The notes beneath the pieces were generated by a model, which did no database searches, was not told where the DNA came from, and saw only the letters and a list, made by a program, of their open reading frames with translations. A program made the position numbers and the translations under genes. A stretch of DNA of 64,000 nt from Parvularcula sp964556115 (lineage in GTDB: Bacteria; Pseudomonadota; Alphaproteobacteria; Caulobacterales; Parvularculaceae), in NCBI GenBank assembly GCA_964556115.1, contig CAZKVC010000001.1, forward strand, positions 310,001-374,000, given 5' to 3'. Numbering within the stretch: the stretch's first letter is position 1; each line of letters starts with the position of its first letter. Positions 52,186 to 60,863 of the stretch are shown here, piece by piece.

Positions 52186-52393
52186 CCGGGCGCGGCCTTG
52201 GCCGTGCTCTTGTGAAACAATGCGTGCGCGGACAGGGCCGCGCCCGGCGGCGCATTTGCGAGAGGCCCCCAAGGAGCGCTTCAATCTCTCGGGCGGGCTT
52301 TGGGATCGTGACCCCCAAAGCGTCGCCGCGCCGCCTTCGAAGCCGTGAACGGAACGACCGGTCAGGCCCGCGGCCTTCGAAGGAACACGGGCC
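52186..52393. other. structured, gene-free region between convergent trpS and eda
   Basis: Four inverted repeats follow one another. CCGGGCGCGGCC/GGCCGCGCCCGG is a perfect 12-base pair (52186-52197 with 52236-52247). CGAGAG/CTCTCG (52259-52264 with 52286-52291), CTTTGGG/CCCAAAG (52298-52304 with 52314-52320) and GGCCCG/CGGGCC (52365-52370 with 52388-52393, loop containing TTCGAA) come next. Frames across it on either strand are arginine-rich and unconvincing. It may be an unrecognised RNA or a cluster of palindromic intergenic repeats. I cannot assign it. Confidence 0.45.
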
Positions 52394-52427
52394 TTCTACC
52401 ACGGCGCACAAGGCGCGGGGATAGATT

Positions 52428-53072
52428 TCAGCCGAAGGAAACGGCGCGGCGCGCCAGCTCCTCGATCCCGGTCCAGTCGCCCTTTGCCATCAGGCTCGTC
52501 GGCGTGACCCAGCTTCCGCCCACGGTGAAGACATTCTTCAGAGCACGGTATTCGGCGACCGCTTCGGGTGCGATGCCGCCGGTCGGACAGAAACGGACAT
52601 GCGGCATGGGCCCTGCGAGGGCCTTCAGATAAGCGACGCCGCCTGCTTGCTCGGCGGGGAAGAATTTGAGCCGGGTGAACCCCTCCTCCGCTGCCTGCAT
52701 CGCTTCCGATGCGGTCGCGACACCAGGCAGCAACGGGCAATCATCGACGAGGCCCCGCGCCGCGCGCAGAATGGCCGGGCTGAAGCCCGGGCTCACGGCG
52801 AAGACCGCGCCGGCATCGCGGGAGCCCTTCAGCGCTTCGGCATCGAGAACCGTTCCCGTTCCCACGGTCATGTCAGGCCGTTCACGGACGATCTTCTCGA
52901 CCGCGGGCAGCGCGGCATCCGTCCGCAGGGTGATCTCGATCGTGGAAAGCCCGCCTGCGAGAAGCGCGTCGGCCAGCGGCAGCGCATGCTCCTCGTTTTC
53001 GATGACAACGATCGGCATGACGGGCACGGAGGACAGAAGGGCGTCGATCCGTTTTTCCTGGCGCGTGCTCAT
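52428..53072 (-). CDS. eda: KDPG/KHG aldolase
   Basis: The 214-residue class I aldolase has PVMPIVVIENEEHALPLADALLAGGLSTIEITLRT with the catalytic Glu, VGTGTVLDAE, and the Schiff-base lysine in FTRLKFFPAEQAGG. It cleaves 2-keto-3-deoxy-6-phosphogluconate to pyruvate and glyceraldehyde 3-phosphate, the closing step of the Entner-Doudoroff pathway. It overlaps pyruvate kinase by four bases and must be co-expressed with it. edd and zwf are not here. Confidence 0.93.
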   Translation of the reverse strand: MSTRQEKRIDALLSSVPVMPIVVIENEEHALPLADALLAGGLSTIEITLRTDAALPAVEKIVRERPDMTVGTGTVLDAEALKGSRDAGAVFAVSPGFSPAILRAARGLVDDCPLLPGVATASEAMQAAEEGFTRLKFFPAEQAGGVAYLKALAGPMPHVRFCPTGGIAPEAVAEYRALKNVFTVGGSWVTPTSLMAKGDWTGIEELARRAVSFG

Positions 53073-54505
53073 TTCCTGTCTCCGATGGTGATGATCTTCA
53101 TCGTGTTCGTGCCGCCCATCCTGCCCCCGGGAATACCTGCAACGAGGACGATGCGGTTGCCAGGCTCAAGGCCCATGCGCTTGCCGGCTTCCTTCGCCGC
53201 CAGGCTGCAAAGCGCTTCGAAATCCTCGGCCTCCTTCACCAGGACCGGGCTCACGCCCCAATAAAGGGCAAGTCGGCGGGCCGTCCTTTCGCGGGTGGCG
53301 AGGGCGAGGACCGGGACGACCGGCCTGCATTTTGCCGTGGCGACCGCCGTTCCGCCGCTGATGGTCGCGGCGACGATGGCCGAGGCGTCGGCCGCATCGG
53401 CGGCGCGCGCCGCGGCGGCGGCAATCGTCTCGGCAATGCCGCGGGGCGCAGGATCGGCGGCAGCAAAGATCTCGTTCCGTGCGCCGTCATCATCGTTCAC
53501 GGCACGGACGATCCGGCCCATGATCGCAACGGCGGTTTCAGGGTGGCGGCCTACCGCCGTTTCCGCACTCAGCATCACGGCGTCGGCACCGAGATAGGCA
53601 GCCGCGGCCGTGTCCGAGGCCTCGGCACGGGTGGGAAGCGGGTTCTCGATCATGCTCTCGAGCATCTGTGTCGCGACGATCACCGGCTTCCCCGCGGCCC
53701 TTGCCGCACGAATGATCCGGCGCTGGGCGAGGGGCACCTGTTCGAGGGGCAGCTCCACGCCGAGATCGCCGCGCGCGACCATGAGGCCGTTCGCCTCCCT
53801 GGTGATCGCTTCAAGGTCGTCGATGGCGCCGGGCTTTTCGATCTTGGCGATCAGCGCCGTGTCCGTCCCGCGCAACGCCTTGCGGGCGATACGCAGGTCG
53901 TCCGCTGACTGAACGAAGCTGAGAGCGACGAAATCGACATCCTCGTCGAGCGCCATCTCGAGGTCCTCGCGGTCCTTCTCGGTCAGGGCATCAAGAGGGA
54001 GCTTCCTGCCGGGCACGTTGATGCCCTTGTTGCTGGTGAGCGTACCCGGCACTTCGCATTTGAGGCGCATGCGGTCGGCGGCGACCTCTTCCACCACGAA
54101 GCGCAGGGCGCCGTCATTCATGCTGACCGTATCGCCCGCCTTCAGCGCCTCGAAGAGCTCGGGATGGTTGATGGGGATCCGGCCGTCGGGCGCCTCCTCG
54201 GCCTTCACTGCTTCATAGGTCTCGCCGAAGCCGAGTTTCAGGCCTTCTTCGGGCAGGCGTCCCACCCGAAGTTTGGGGCCCTGGAGGTCGGCAAGGATCG
54301 CCAGCGGCCTTCCCACGGCCTTCTCGGCCTCCCTGATCGCATTGATGCGGGCGCGGTGTTCGTCATGGGAGCCATGGCTGAAATTGAGCCTGAAGGCCGA
54401 CGCCCCGGCCCGCGCCATCCCCTCGATCCGCCCCGGCGCGCTGGAGGCCGGGCCGAGGGTGACGAGGATCTTGGTCGTCCAGAGCGGTGCGCGGGTTTCG
54501 GTCAC
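53069..54505 (-). CDS. pyk: pyruvate kinase
   Basis: From the GTG at 54505 the protein has 478 residues, as usual for Pyk; that start follows GAGGAG by nine bases. Motifs include KILVTLGPASSAPGRIEGMARAGASAFRLNFSHGSHDEH, ILADLQGPKLRVG, VARGDLGVELPLEQVPLAQRRI and TQMLESMI. It makes ATP and pyruvate from phosphoenolpyruvate. Downstream overlap with eda links two routes to pyruvate. It is divergent from the phoR-like kinase, 108 bases away. The frame is open to 54586. Confidence 0.95.
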   Translation of the reverse strand: MTETRAPLWTTKILVTLGPASSAPGRIEGMARAGASAFRLNFSHGSHDEHRARINAIREAEKAVGRPLAILADLQGPKLRVGRLPEEGLKLGFGETYEAVKAEEAPDGRIPINHPELFEALKAGDTVSMNDGALRFVVEEVAADRMRLKCEVPGTLTSNKGINVPGRKLPLDALTEKDREDLEMALDEDVDFVALSFVQSADDLRIARKALRGTDTALIAKIEKPGAIDDLEAITREANGLMVARGDLGVELPLEQVPLAQRRIIRAARAAGKPVIVATQMLESMIENPLPTRAEASDTAAAAYLGADAVMLSAETAVGRHPETAVAIMGRIVRAVNDDDGARNEIFAAADPAPRGIAETIAAAAARAADAADASAIVAATISGGTAVATAKCRPVVPVLALATRERTARRLALYWGVSPVLVKEAEDFEALCSLAAKEAGKRMGLEPGNRIVLVAGIPGGRMGGTNTMKIITIGDRK

Positions 54506-54613
54506 GGCGGTCGTCTCCTCGTTGGTTTCATGCCGCGCGGGCGAGGGGCTAGCAGGATCGGCTCGGCACGGCTTAGAACCGCGCATTCAGGGAAGATAGG
54601 AAGAGGCTATCAC

Positions 54614-55993
54614 GTGACAGCAAGGGACGCTGCGAAAAAGCCGGTGCGCCGACGCTGGGACTTCGTCTTCGCCGGTGCCGTGATCTGCCTTTCGATGGTG
54701 GCAGGCTTCGCCATCGGCGCTTTGGACGCGAGGAGCGCGCTGCTGATGGCGGCCCTGGCCTCGGGCGCGCTTGCCGGCTGGTACGCCTTCACCGGGCGGT
54801 CGAGCATGATGCTGGCTCTCGCCGCAGAGCAGGCGGAGCAGTCCCGGCGCCTCAACCGCTACGCCGTCCTCCTCGACAGCCTGCCCCAGCCCGTCATGCT
54901 TCTCGACAGGGAGGACCGGATCGAGCTTGCCAATGCCGCCGCCTGCCGCATCTTCGGCGAGGAAATGGAAGGGGAGCCCTTCGCCAAGATCATCCGTGCC
55001 CCAAACGCCCTCTCCGTGGTGCGCGAGGCACGCCACAGCGGCGCGGCGAGCGAAGCGGAGTTCAACCTCACCTCTCCCACCGAGCTTTCGGCGCTCTGCC
55101 ACGCCTCGCCCATCGATGCCGAAGAGGACGTTGCAGACGGTGAGATCATCGTGATGATCCGTGACCGGACCGAACAGCGCAAGCTCGAACGCATGCGGAC
55201 GGACTTCATCGCCAATGCGAGCCATGAGCTGAGAACGCCTCTCGCCTCGATCCTCGGCTTCATCGAGACCCTTCAGAACCATGCCAAGGACGACGCGGAA
55301 GCGCGGACCCGCTTCCTGAAGATCATGCAGGCCCAGACCGAGCGCATGCTGCGCCTGGTGAAGGATCTCGTCAGCCTCTCAGCGCTGGAGCTCAACGAGC
55401 GTCGCCTCCCGCAGGAGGAGGTCGATCTCTGTGAGGTGGCGGCGGTGACGCGGGAAATCATGACCCCCGTCGCGGCGAAGGCTGGCGGGGTGATCCTGCC
55501 CGCCGAAGGCGCTTGCTCCTGTCATATCACGGGGGACCGCGACCAACTTATTCAGGTGCTCCAGAACCTTTGCGACAACGCTCTGAAATACGGGGCAGAG
55601 GCCGAAGGCGAGACGGCGATCAGTATCGAGGTGGGCAAAGGGCCATCTCACGCATTCGTGAATAGCAACTGGACTGGCGACACGCCGGAGCAGATCGCGG
55701 TCCGATCCGATTGTGCGCCTCAGGAGCTTTTGTGGTTCAGGGTGCGCGACAACGGCCCCGGCATCGACCAGCAGGACCTGCCGCGCCTGACGGAGCGCTT
55801 CTACCGCATCGATGTGGAGCGAAGCCGCACGGTTGGCGGGACAGGGCTGGGTCTGGCCATTGTCAAGCACATCGTGACGCGCCACCGCGGCGGGATCATG
55901 ATCGAAAGCCTTCCCGGGAAAGGTGCGGCGTTCACGTGCTATTTCCCGCCCTTCGGGGCCCTCGATCTCGACATGCTGGACGCACCATTGTAG
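54614..55993 (+). CDS. phoR: phosphate-regulon sensor histidine kinase PhoR-like
   Basis: From the GTG at 54614 (GGAAGAGG lies seven bases before) the protein has 459 residues: two N-terminal membrane helices with almost no periplasmic loop, a PAS domain (LLDSLPQPVMLLDREDRIELANAAACRIFG), the HisKA H-box NASHELRTPLASILGFIETL, and the ATPase boxes QVLQNLCDNALKYG, VRDNGPGI and VGGTGLGLAIVKHI. The layout matches PhoR, and the downstream phoU and phoB agree. It probably senses the Pst transporter state and phosphorylates PhoB. The frame upstream to 54164 is a shadow. Confidence 0.9.
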   Translation: MTARDAAKKPVRRRWDFVFAGAVICLSMVAGFAIGALDARSALLMAALASGALAGWYAFTGRSSMMLALAAEQAEQSRRLNRYAVLLDSLPQPVMLLDREDRIELANAAACRIFGEEMEGEPFAKIIRAPNALSVVREARHSGAASEAEFNLTSPTELSALCHASPIDAEEDVADGEIIVMIRDRTEQRKLERMRTDFIANASHELRTPLASILGFIETLQNHAKDDAEARTRFLKIMQAQTERMLRLVKDLVSLSALELNERRLPQEEVDLCEVAAVTREIMTPVAAKAGGVILPAEGACSCHITGDRDQLIQVLQNLCDNALKYGAEAEGETAISIEVGKGPSHAFVNSNWTGDTPEQIAVRSDCAPQELLWFRVRDNGPGIDQQDLPRLTERFYRIDVERSRTVGGTGLGLAIVKHIVTRHRGGIMIESLPGKGAAFTCYFPPFGALDLDMLDAPL

Positions 55994-56107
55994 TGTCGTC
56001 GGCTCGCGCTCTTCTCGCGTTAAAAAAATAAAAAATCGGGCCGACCTGACTTCCTACAAACTGTTGTCACACAAATCAGGCAGCAGGCTCGGCCAGAGGA
56101 GCAGGCC

Positions 56108-56821
56108 ATGCCGTTTGGCATTTTGAAACAACAGGCGAACCGCATCGAGAAACTCGACGTTGCGCTCGCCACGATGGGCGGGGTTGTCGAACAACAGCTC
56201 GCCGATGCGCTGACCGCTTTCGAGCAGCGCGACGCCGAACTGGCGCGCTCCGTCCGGGCGCGTGATGCGGACACGGACCGCCACGAGCGGGAGATCGAGC
56301 AGCTCGTCGCCGAGCTCTTCCACGAGCGTCGCCGCGGCCCGGTGGAGATCCGCCGCATGATGGCCGCCGTGAGGATCGCCTCGGAGATGGAGCGGGTCGG
56401 CGATCTCGCCAAGAACATCTCCCGCCGCTCGATCAGTATCGCGGAAGCGGACGAGGAGGGCGAGCACGCCAAGCAAGCGGGGGTTGCCCGCATGGGCCGC
56501 ATCTCCCTGCGCCAGTTCTCCGAGGCGCTCGACGCCCTCTTCCGCCAGAACGCCGACGCCGCGCGGGCCGTGCGCAACGGCGACGGTCAGGTGGACGACA
56601 TCTACAATTCGGTGTTCCGCGAGCTTCTGATGCTGATGAACCGCAATCCGGGGGTTGCTTCCACCGGAACGCACCTCATCTTCATCGCCAAGAACTTCGA
56701 GCGCATCGGCGACCATGCCACCAATATCGCCGAGCGCGTCCATTTTGCGCTGACCGGGCGGGAGTTGCCCGCCGAGCGCATGAAGACCGACGTGACCACG
56801 TCGCTGATCGCTGCGGAGTAG
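56108..56821 (+). CDS. phoU: phosphate signalling regulator PhoU
   Basis: The 237-residue all-helical protein has the duplicated PhoU motif: ASEMERVGDLAKNISRR in the first half and FIAKNFERIGDHATNIAERV in the second, which bind metal clusters. PhoU keeps PhoR as a phosphatase when phosphate is plentiful and controls Pst. In most relatives pstCAB genes lie between phoR and phoU; here just 114 bases separate the two genes, with an A/T-rich stretch around 56025 and TTGTCAC near 56066 that might be half of a Pho box. phoB follows after three bases. Confidence 0.92.
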   Translation: MPFGILKQQANRIEKLDVALATMGGVVEQQLADALTAFEQRDAELARSVRARDADTDRHEREIEQLVAELFHERRRGPVEIRRMMAAVRIASEMERVGDLAKNISRRSISIAEADEEGEHAKQAGVARMGRISLRQFSEALDALFRQNADAARAVRNGDGQVDDIYNSVFRELLMLMNRNPGVASTGTHLIFIAKNFERIGDHATNIAERVHFALTGRELPAERMKTDVTTSLIAAE

Positions 56822-56824
56822 ACC

Positions 56825-57535
56825 ATGGCCAAGGCCCATATTCTTGTCGTCGAGGACGATGAATCGCTGCGGACCCTGGTGGAATACAATCTCGGCAAGG
56901 AAGATTTCGACGTCAGTCTCGCCCGTGACGGCGAGGAGGCGGTCATCAAGGTCGAGGAGGCCAAGCCGGACCTCGTCGTTCTCGACTGGATGCTACCCAA
57001 TGTCTCCGGCATCGAGGTCTGCCGCCGTCTCCGCTCCAAGCCGGACACCCGCGGCCTTCCGATCATCATGCTGACCGCCCGTGCCGACGAGGGCGACCGC
57101 ATCCGCGGCCTCGATACCGGCGCGGATGATTACATGGTCAAGCCTTTCTCGATGGAGGAGCTCGCCGCCCGCATCCGCGCGGTCCTGCGGCGCCTTCGTC
57201 CGACTCTCGTCTCCGACATCGTGACCTGCGGCGACATCGAGATGGACCGAACCGCCCACCGCGTCCGCCGCAATGGCGAGGAAGTGCATCTCGGCCCCAC
57301 CGAGTTCAGGCTGCTCGATCACCTGATGCAGAACCCCGGCCGGGTCTTCAGCCGCGAGCAGCTTCTGAATGCGGTGTGGGGTACGGACGTTTTCGTCGAG
57401 GCGCGCACCGTGGACGTCCATATCGGCCGCCTGCGCAAGGCCCTCGCCAAGCATGGCGGCGGCAACCCGATCCGCACGGTCCGCTCCGCCGGTTACTCCC
57501 TGGAAGCCGAACCCGCGCAAAAGGCCGCAAGCTGA
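56825..57535 (+). CDS. phoB: phosphate regulon response regulator PhoB
   Basis: The 236-residue OmpR-class regulator has the acidic cluster VVEDDESL, the phospho-acceptor Asp in VVLDWMLPNVSG, the Thr in MLTARADEGD and the Lys in MVKPFSMEEL. The winged-helix DNA-binding domain follows (LGPTEFRLLDHLMQNPGRVFSREQLL, VDVHIGRLRKAL, RSAGYSLE). It activates Pho-box promoters on phosphate starvation. It is cotranscribed with phoU (three bases apart). A 95-nt repeat follows, shared with the end of trkH. Confidence 0.95.
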   Translation: MAKAHILVVEDDESLRTLVEYNLGKEDFDVSLARDGEEAVIKVEEAKPDLVVLDWMLPNVSGIEVCRRLRSKPDTRGLPIIMLTARADEGDRIRGLDTGADDYMVKPFSMEELAARIRAVLRRLRPTLVSDIVTCGDIEMDRTAHRVRRNGEEVHLGPTEFRLLDHLMQNPGRVFSREQLLNAVWGTDVFVEARTVDVHIGRLRKALAKHGGGNPIRTVRSAGYSLEAEPAQKAAS

Positions 57536-57550
57536 ACGTCCAGGGCGGCG

Positions 57551-57645
57551 GACCGCGAAGCGGGAACCGGTTCGCGCTCGAAAGTGGCTTCGAAACGAAA
57601 ACCCGGAGCTCCGGACTGGTTCCACGAAGCGGTCCGGAGCTCTAG
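57551..57645. repeat. 95-nt two-hairpin intergenic repeat, copy 2
   Basis: This copy pairs CGCGAA with TTCGCG in its first third and GCTCCGGAC with GTCCGGAGC (perfect, nine pairs) in its last third. It fills the space between convergent phoB and trkH. Its final CTAG gives trkH its TAG stop. It is identical in length to the copy at 22916-23010 with 75 of 95 matching positions, and several differences keep the stems paired. Confidence 0.85.
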
Positions 57646-59117
57646 CGCGCCCAGAAGCTCGGCACGAAGAGCACCAGCACCGTGAAGAGCTCAAGCCGCC
57701 CCAGAAGCATCGCGGCGGCGAGAAGCCATTTCGCACCATCCGGCAGGGTTGCGTAATTGCCCGCCGGCCCGACGATCTCTCCAAGGCCGGGGCCCACATT
57801 CGCCACCGCCGAGCCGGCTGCGGAGAGCGCGGTCACCGCATCGAGCTGGAACAGGGAAAGCCCGACCGCGACCGTCGCGAAGACGGTGAAATAGATGAAG
57901 AAGAAGCTCAGCACCGAGCGGAAGACGCTCTCGTCGAGAAAGCGGCCATTGTAGCGCGCCACAGTCACCCGGTGGGGGTGGCTGAGCTTCTGCACATAGA
58001 TGACCAGCGCCGAGAACGCGACCTGAAGGCGGAAGATCTTGAGCCCGCAGGAGGTCGAGCCCGCGCACCCTCCGACGAACATCACGCAGAAGAAGAAACC
58101 GAGCGCGAATGGTCCCCATGCGTTGTAATTGGCACTGGCATAGCCCGTGCCGGTCATGATGGAGACGATGTTGAAGGCGGCCGCCCTGAACCCTGACCAG
58201 CCGTCATAGCCCAGTGTGGCGATGATCCGGACGGTGATGACCGCCGTGAAGACCGACGCTGCGAGAATGAAGAAGCGTACCTGACTGTCGGTGAACAGGG
58301 CGCTCGCATGGCCGCGAAGCGCCAAGAGGTAGAGACCGAAGGGCAGCGAGCCGAGGACCATGAAGACCACCGCCGCAAGATCGACCGGCCCACGGGTGAC
58401 GCTTCCGTCGATGAAATAGGCGAAGGAGCTGTCCTTGGTCGAATAGCCGCCCGTCGCCACGGTGGTCATGGCGTGGTTGATCGCATCGAAGGCGGACATG
58501 CCGAGGGCCCAGTAGGTCACGAAGCAGGCGAGGGTCAGCCCCGCGTAAAGAAGGAAGATCGACAAGGCGAGATCGTCCGCCGCCGGCATGATCTTGTCGG
58601 ACTTGTCCGAGCTTTCCAGGCGGAAAAGCTGCATGCCCCCCACCGAGAGGAAGGGCAGGACGGCGAGCGCCATGATGATGACCCCCACCCCGCCGAACCA
58701 CTGCAGCATCGAGCGCCAGAGAAGAAAGCCCGGCGGCAGGGTGTCGAGCCCCACCACCACCGTCGCCCCCGTGGTGGTCAGTCCCGACATCGCCTCGAAA
58801 AACGCATCGGTGACCGACAGGCCCTGCTGGTGGATGGTGAAGGGAAGCGAAGCGGCACAGACCAAGGCGACCCAGCTCAAGGTGGTGATGAGGAAGCCCT
58901 GGCGGGTGGTCAGCGCCTCGACCCGCCCCCATGTGGCCGCCGCCAGCCCCCCGCCGAAGGTGATGCAGAAAGCCGCGCTCGCGAGGAAAGCGAGGCCGTC
59001 GGACCGCGCCGCCTTGCCGTCGACGAAGAGATCCGCTCCGGCAGGCACCAACATGGTGACGCCGAGGGCGGCGACGAAAAGGCCGATGACCAGGAAGACG
59101 GGGCGGTAACTGCTCAT
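57642..59117 (-). CDS. TrkH family potassium transporter
   Basis: The 491-residue protein has about ten transmembrane helices and the TrkH pore pattern: SGLTTTGATVV in P-loop 1, TTVATGGYSTKDSSF in P-loop 2, MTGTGYASANY in P-loop 3 and GCAGSTSCGLKIFRLQV in P-loop 4. It takes up potassium with the regulatory subunit TrkA, which is not adjacent. It converges with phoB with a repeat element between the genes. The opposite side is a short gap to the patatin gene. Confidence 0.9.
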   Translation of the reverse strand: MSSYRPVFLVIGLFVAALGVTMLVPAGADLFVDGKAARSDGLAFLASAAFCITFGGGLAAATWGRVEALTTRQGFLITTLSWVALVCAASLPFTIHQQGLSVTDAFFEAMSGLTTTGATVVVGLDTLPPGFLLWRSMLQWFGGVGVIIMALAVLPFLSVGGMQLFRLESSDKSDKIMPAADDLALSIFLLYAGLTLACFVTYWALGMSAFDAINHAMTTVATGGYSTKDSSFAYFIDGSVTRGPVDLAAVVFMVLGSLPFGLYLLALRGHASALFTDSQVRFFILAASVFTAVITVRIIATLGYDGWSGFRAAAFNIVSIMTGTGYASANYNAWGPFALGFFFCVMFVGGCAGSTSCGLKIFRLQVAFSALVIYVQKLSHPHRVTVARYNGRFLDESVFRSVLSFFFIYFTVFATVAVGLSLFQLDAVTALSAAGSAVANVGPGLGEIVGPAGNYATLPDGAKWLLAAAMLLGRLELFTVLVLFVPSFWAR

Positions 59118-59196
59118 GATGGAGATGCGTTAAGCCAATGCGCGCGATGGTCAAACACTATGGCGAAGCACGCGAAACAGGGCAGAAGGTGCGACC

Positions 59197-60336
59197 ATGA
59201 TTGCATCATCCATCACAGAGCCCGCGGCGCTGGTCCTGTCCGGCGGCGGCGCGCGAGGGGCCTACCAGGTCGGCGTCCTGAAAGCCCTGTCCGAGAAGAT
59301 GCCGGGGCCTCTGCCCTTCGGCGTGGTCACCGGCGTCTCGGTGGGCGCGATCAACGCCGCCGTGATCGCCGAGCGGGCCGATGACTTTCCCGCCGGCGCC
59401 GCCAAGCTCGAAGCGCTCTGGCGGGGGCTTCGCTGCTCGTCGGTCTATGACACGAGAACGAGCAAGATCCTCGCCCGGCTCGGCGGCTTCCTGACGAGCT
59501 TCGCACGGCCTGCGCCGCGTGCGCTTCTCGATGCATCGCCCCTCGCCGAACTTCTCGCCCGGGAGATCGATTTCGGCCGCCTCGCCGCGATGGTCGGACA
59601 AGGCCACCTGCAGGCGCTCGCCGTGACGGCGTCCTCCTATTCGGACGGGCATTCGGTGACCTTCTATCAGGGCAGCCGGGAGCTTCGGCGCTGGTCCCGC
59701 TCGCGCAGGCGCGGTGAGCATCAGATGATCGGCGTCGATCATGTGCTTGCCTCGGCGGCGCTGCCGGCGGTTTTCGAGTCGCGGCGCATCGGCAACACCT
59801 GGTATGGTGACGGGGCCCTGCGCCAGGTAGCCCCGCTCAGCCCCGCGATCCATCTCGGCAGCCAGCGCCTCTTCCTCATCGCGGCCCGGGACGGCGTTCC
59901 CGACGCCCCGGATACCGCGCCTGGTGAAGCGCCCTATCCGCCCCTCGGCCTTCTGGCGGGGCAGCTCCTCGACATCGTCTTCAACGACCATCTGGATGCG
60001 GATCTTGAACGGCTCGACCGGATCAACCAGACCCTCGAGCGCATGAGCGAAGAGCGGCGGGGGGAGGTGCCCCTGGTGCCGATCGCCACCCATCTCGTCC
60101 GGCCCAGCGAGGACATCCGCCTCCTCGCGGGTGCCCATTGGGCTGAAGCGCCCGATGGGGTGCGGCTTCTCCTCAGGCTCCTCGGCGCGAGCGAGGGGGA
60201 CGGGACCTTGCCGAGCTATCTCGTCTTCGAGCCGGGTTATGTCGGTGCGCTGATCGACCTCGGCTACGCCGATGCCCGGGCGGAGATGGACCGGCTGCTC
60301 GCCTTCATCAGGAACGAGCCCTCGCCAGTCAGTTGA
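59197..60336 (+). CDS. patatin-like phospholipase
   Basis: The 379-residue protein has the patatin oxyanion site LSGGGARGAYQVGVLKAL (about 14-31), the nucleophile Ser48 in TGVSVGAINAAV, and the Asp of the catalytic dyad in YGDGALRQ. There is no signal peptide. The C-terminal ~140 residues extend the fold and are not recognisable. It is a predicted acyl hydrolase acting on membrane lipids. It converges on the M23 peptidase gene with an 8-base overlap of the ends. Confidence 0.87.
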   Translation: MIASSITEPAALVLSGGGARGAYQVGVLKALSEKMPGPLPFGVVTGVSVGAINAAVIAERADDFPAGAAKLEALWRGLRCSSVYDTRTSKILARLGGFLTSFARPAPRALLDASPLAELLAREIDFGRLAAMVGQGHLQALAVTASSYSDGHSVTFYQGSRELRRWSRSRRRGEHQMIGVDHVLASAALPAVFESRRIGNTWYGDGALRQVAPLSPAIHLGSQRLFLIAARDGVPDAPDTAPGEAPYPPLGLLAGQLLDIVFNDHLDADLERLDRINQTLERMSEERRGEVPLVPIATHLVRPSEDIRLLAGAHWAEAPDGVRLLLRLLGASEGDGTLPSYLVFEPGYVGALIDLGYADARAEMDRLLAFIRNEPSPVS

Positions 60337-60787
60337 TCGGCACCACACCGCGCGGGTCCACGGGGCGCCCGCCCATGCGAAGCTCGAAGTGCAGGTGATG
60401 GCCCGAGGCGCGGCCGGTCTTGCCCACCCGGCCGATCTTCTGCCCGCGCTTCACCCGGCGGCCCTTGCGCGTGTTGAACCCGGAAAGATGCGCGTAATAG
60501 CTCTGCACGCCGTTGCCGTGGTCGATGATGACGAGCTTGCCGAAATGCCTTTGGCGGCCGCGAAAGATGACCTTGCCAGCCTGAACAGCCCGCACTTCCG
60601 TGCCGCGCGAGGCGGCGATGTCGATGCCTTGGTGAAAGCCGCTGCGCCGGGCGCCGTAGTTCGAGGTCACCGTGCCGTCGACGGGGTTGACGTAAGAGCC
60701 CTTCGGCGCGCTCGCGCATGCCCCCAGAAGAAGCAGGATCGCTGCCGGTCCGATCCTGCGCCACGTCTTTTCCATCGTCTGCCCCAT
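60329..60787 (-). CDS. M23 (LytM) metallopeptidase, catalytic residues intact
   Basis: The 152-residue candidate lipoprotein (signal to LLGACASA, Cys24) has all M23 residues: HQGIDIA (HxxxD), YYAHLSGF and GHHLHFELRMGG (HxH). It should cleave peptidoglycan cross-bridges in the periplasm. It is a paralogue of the degenerate protein at 12101-12586, sharing the layout and the phrases GTVIFRGR-like, KIGRVGK and FELR. It converges with the patatin gene, overlapping its end by eight bases, and is divergent from uppP. Confidence 0.9.
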   Translation of the reverse strand: MGQTMEKTWRRIGPAAILLLLGACASAPKGSYVNPVDGTVTSNYGARRSGFHQGIDIAASRGTEVRAVQAGKVIFRGRQRHFGKLVIIDHGNGVQSYYAHLSGFNTRKGRRVKRGQKIGRVGKTGRASGHHLHFELRMGGRPVDPRGVVPIN

Positions 60788-60863
60788 CTCTGCCTGCCCT
60801 TCGCATACTAACCCTCAACTTCTTTGTGGGCAGTGAAGGGGTCTCCATGATAGCGGCGGCGCG

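Noticed and set aside
52151..52424. Small arginine-rich proteins encoded on either strand of the structured gap
   Set aside because: Both frames are low-complexity, lack ribosome sites and coincide with hairpin stems, so they are probably by-products of the inverted repeats.
56020..56040. A/T-rich tract between phoR and phoU as a CtrA site
   Set aside because: TTAA is followed at seven bases by AAAAA, not TTAAC.
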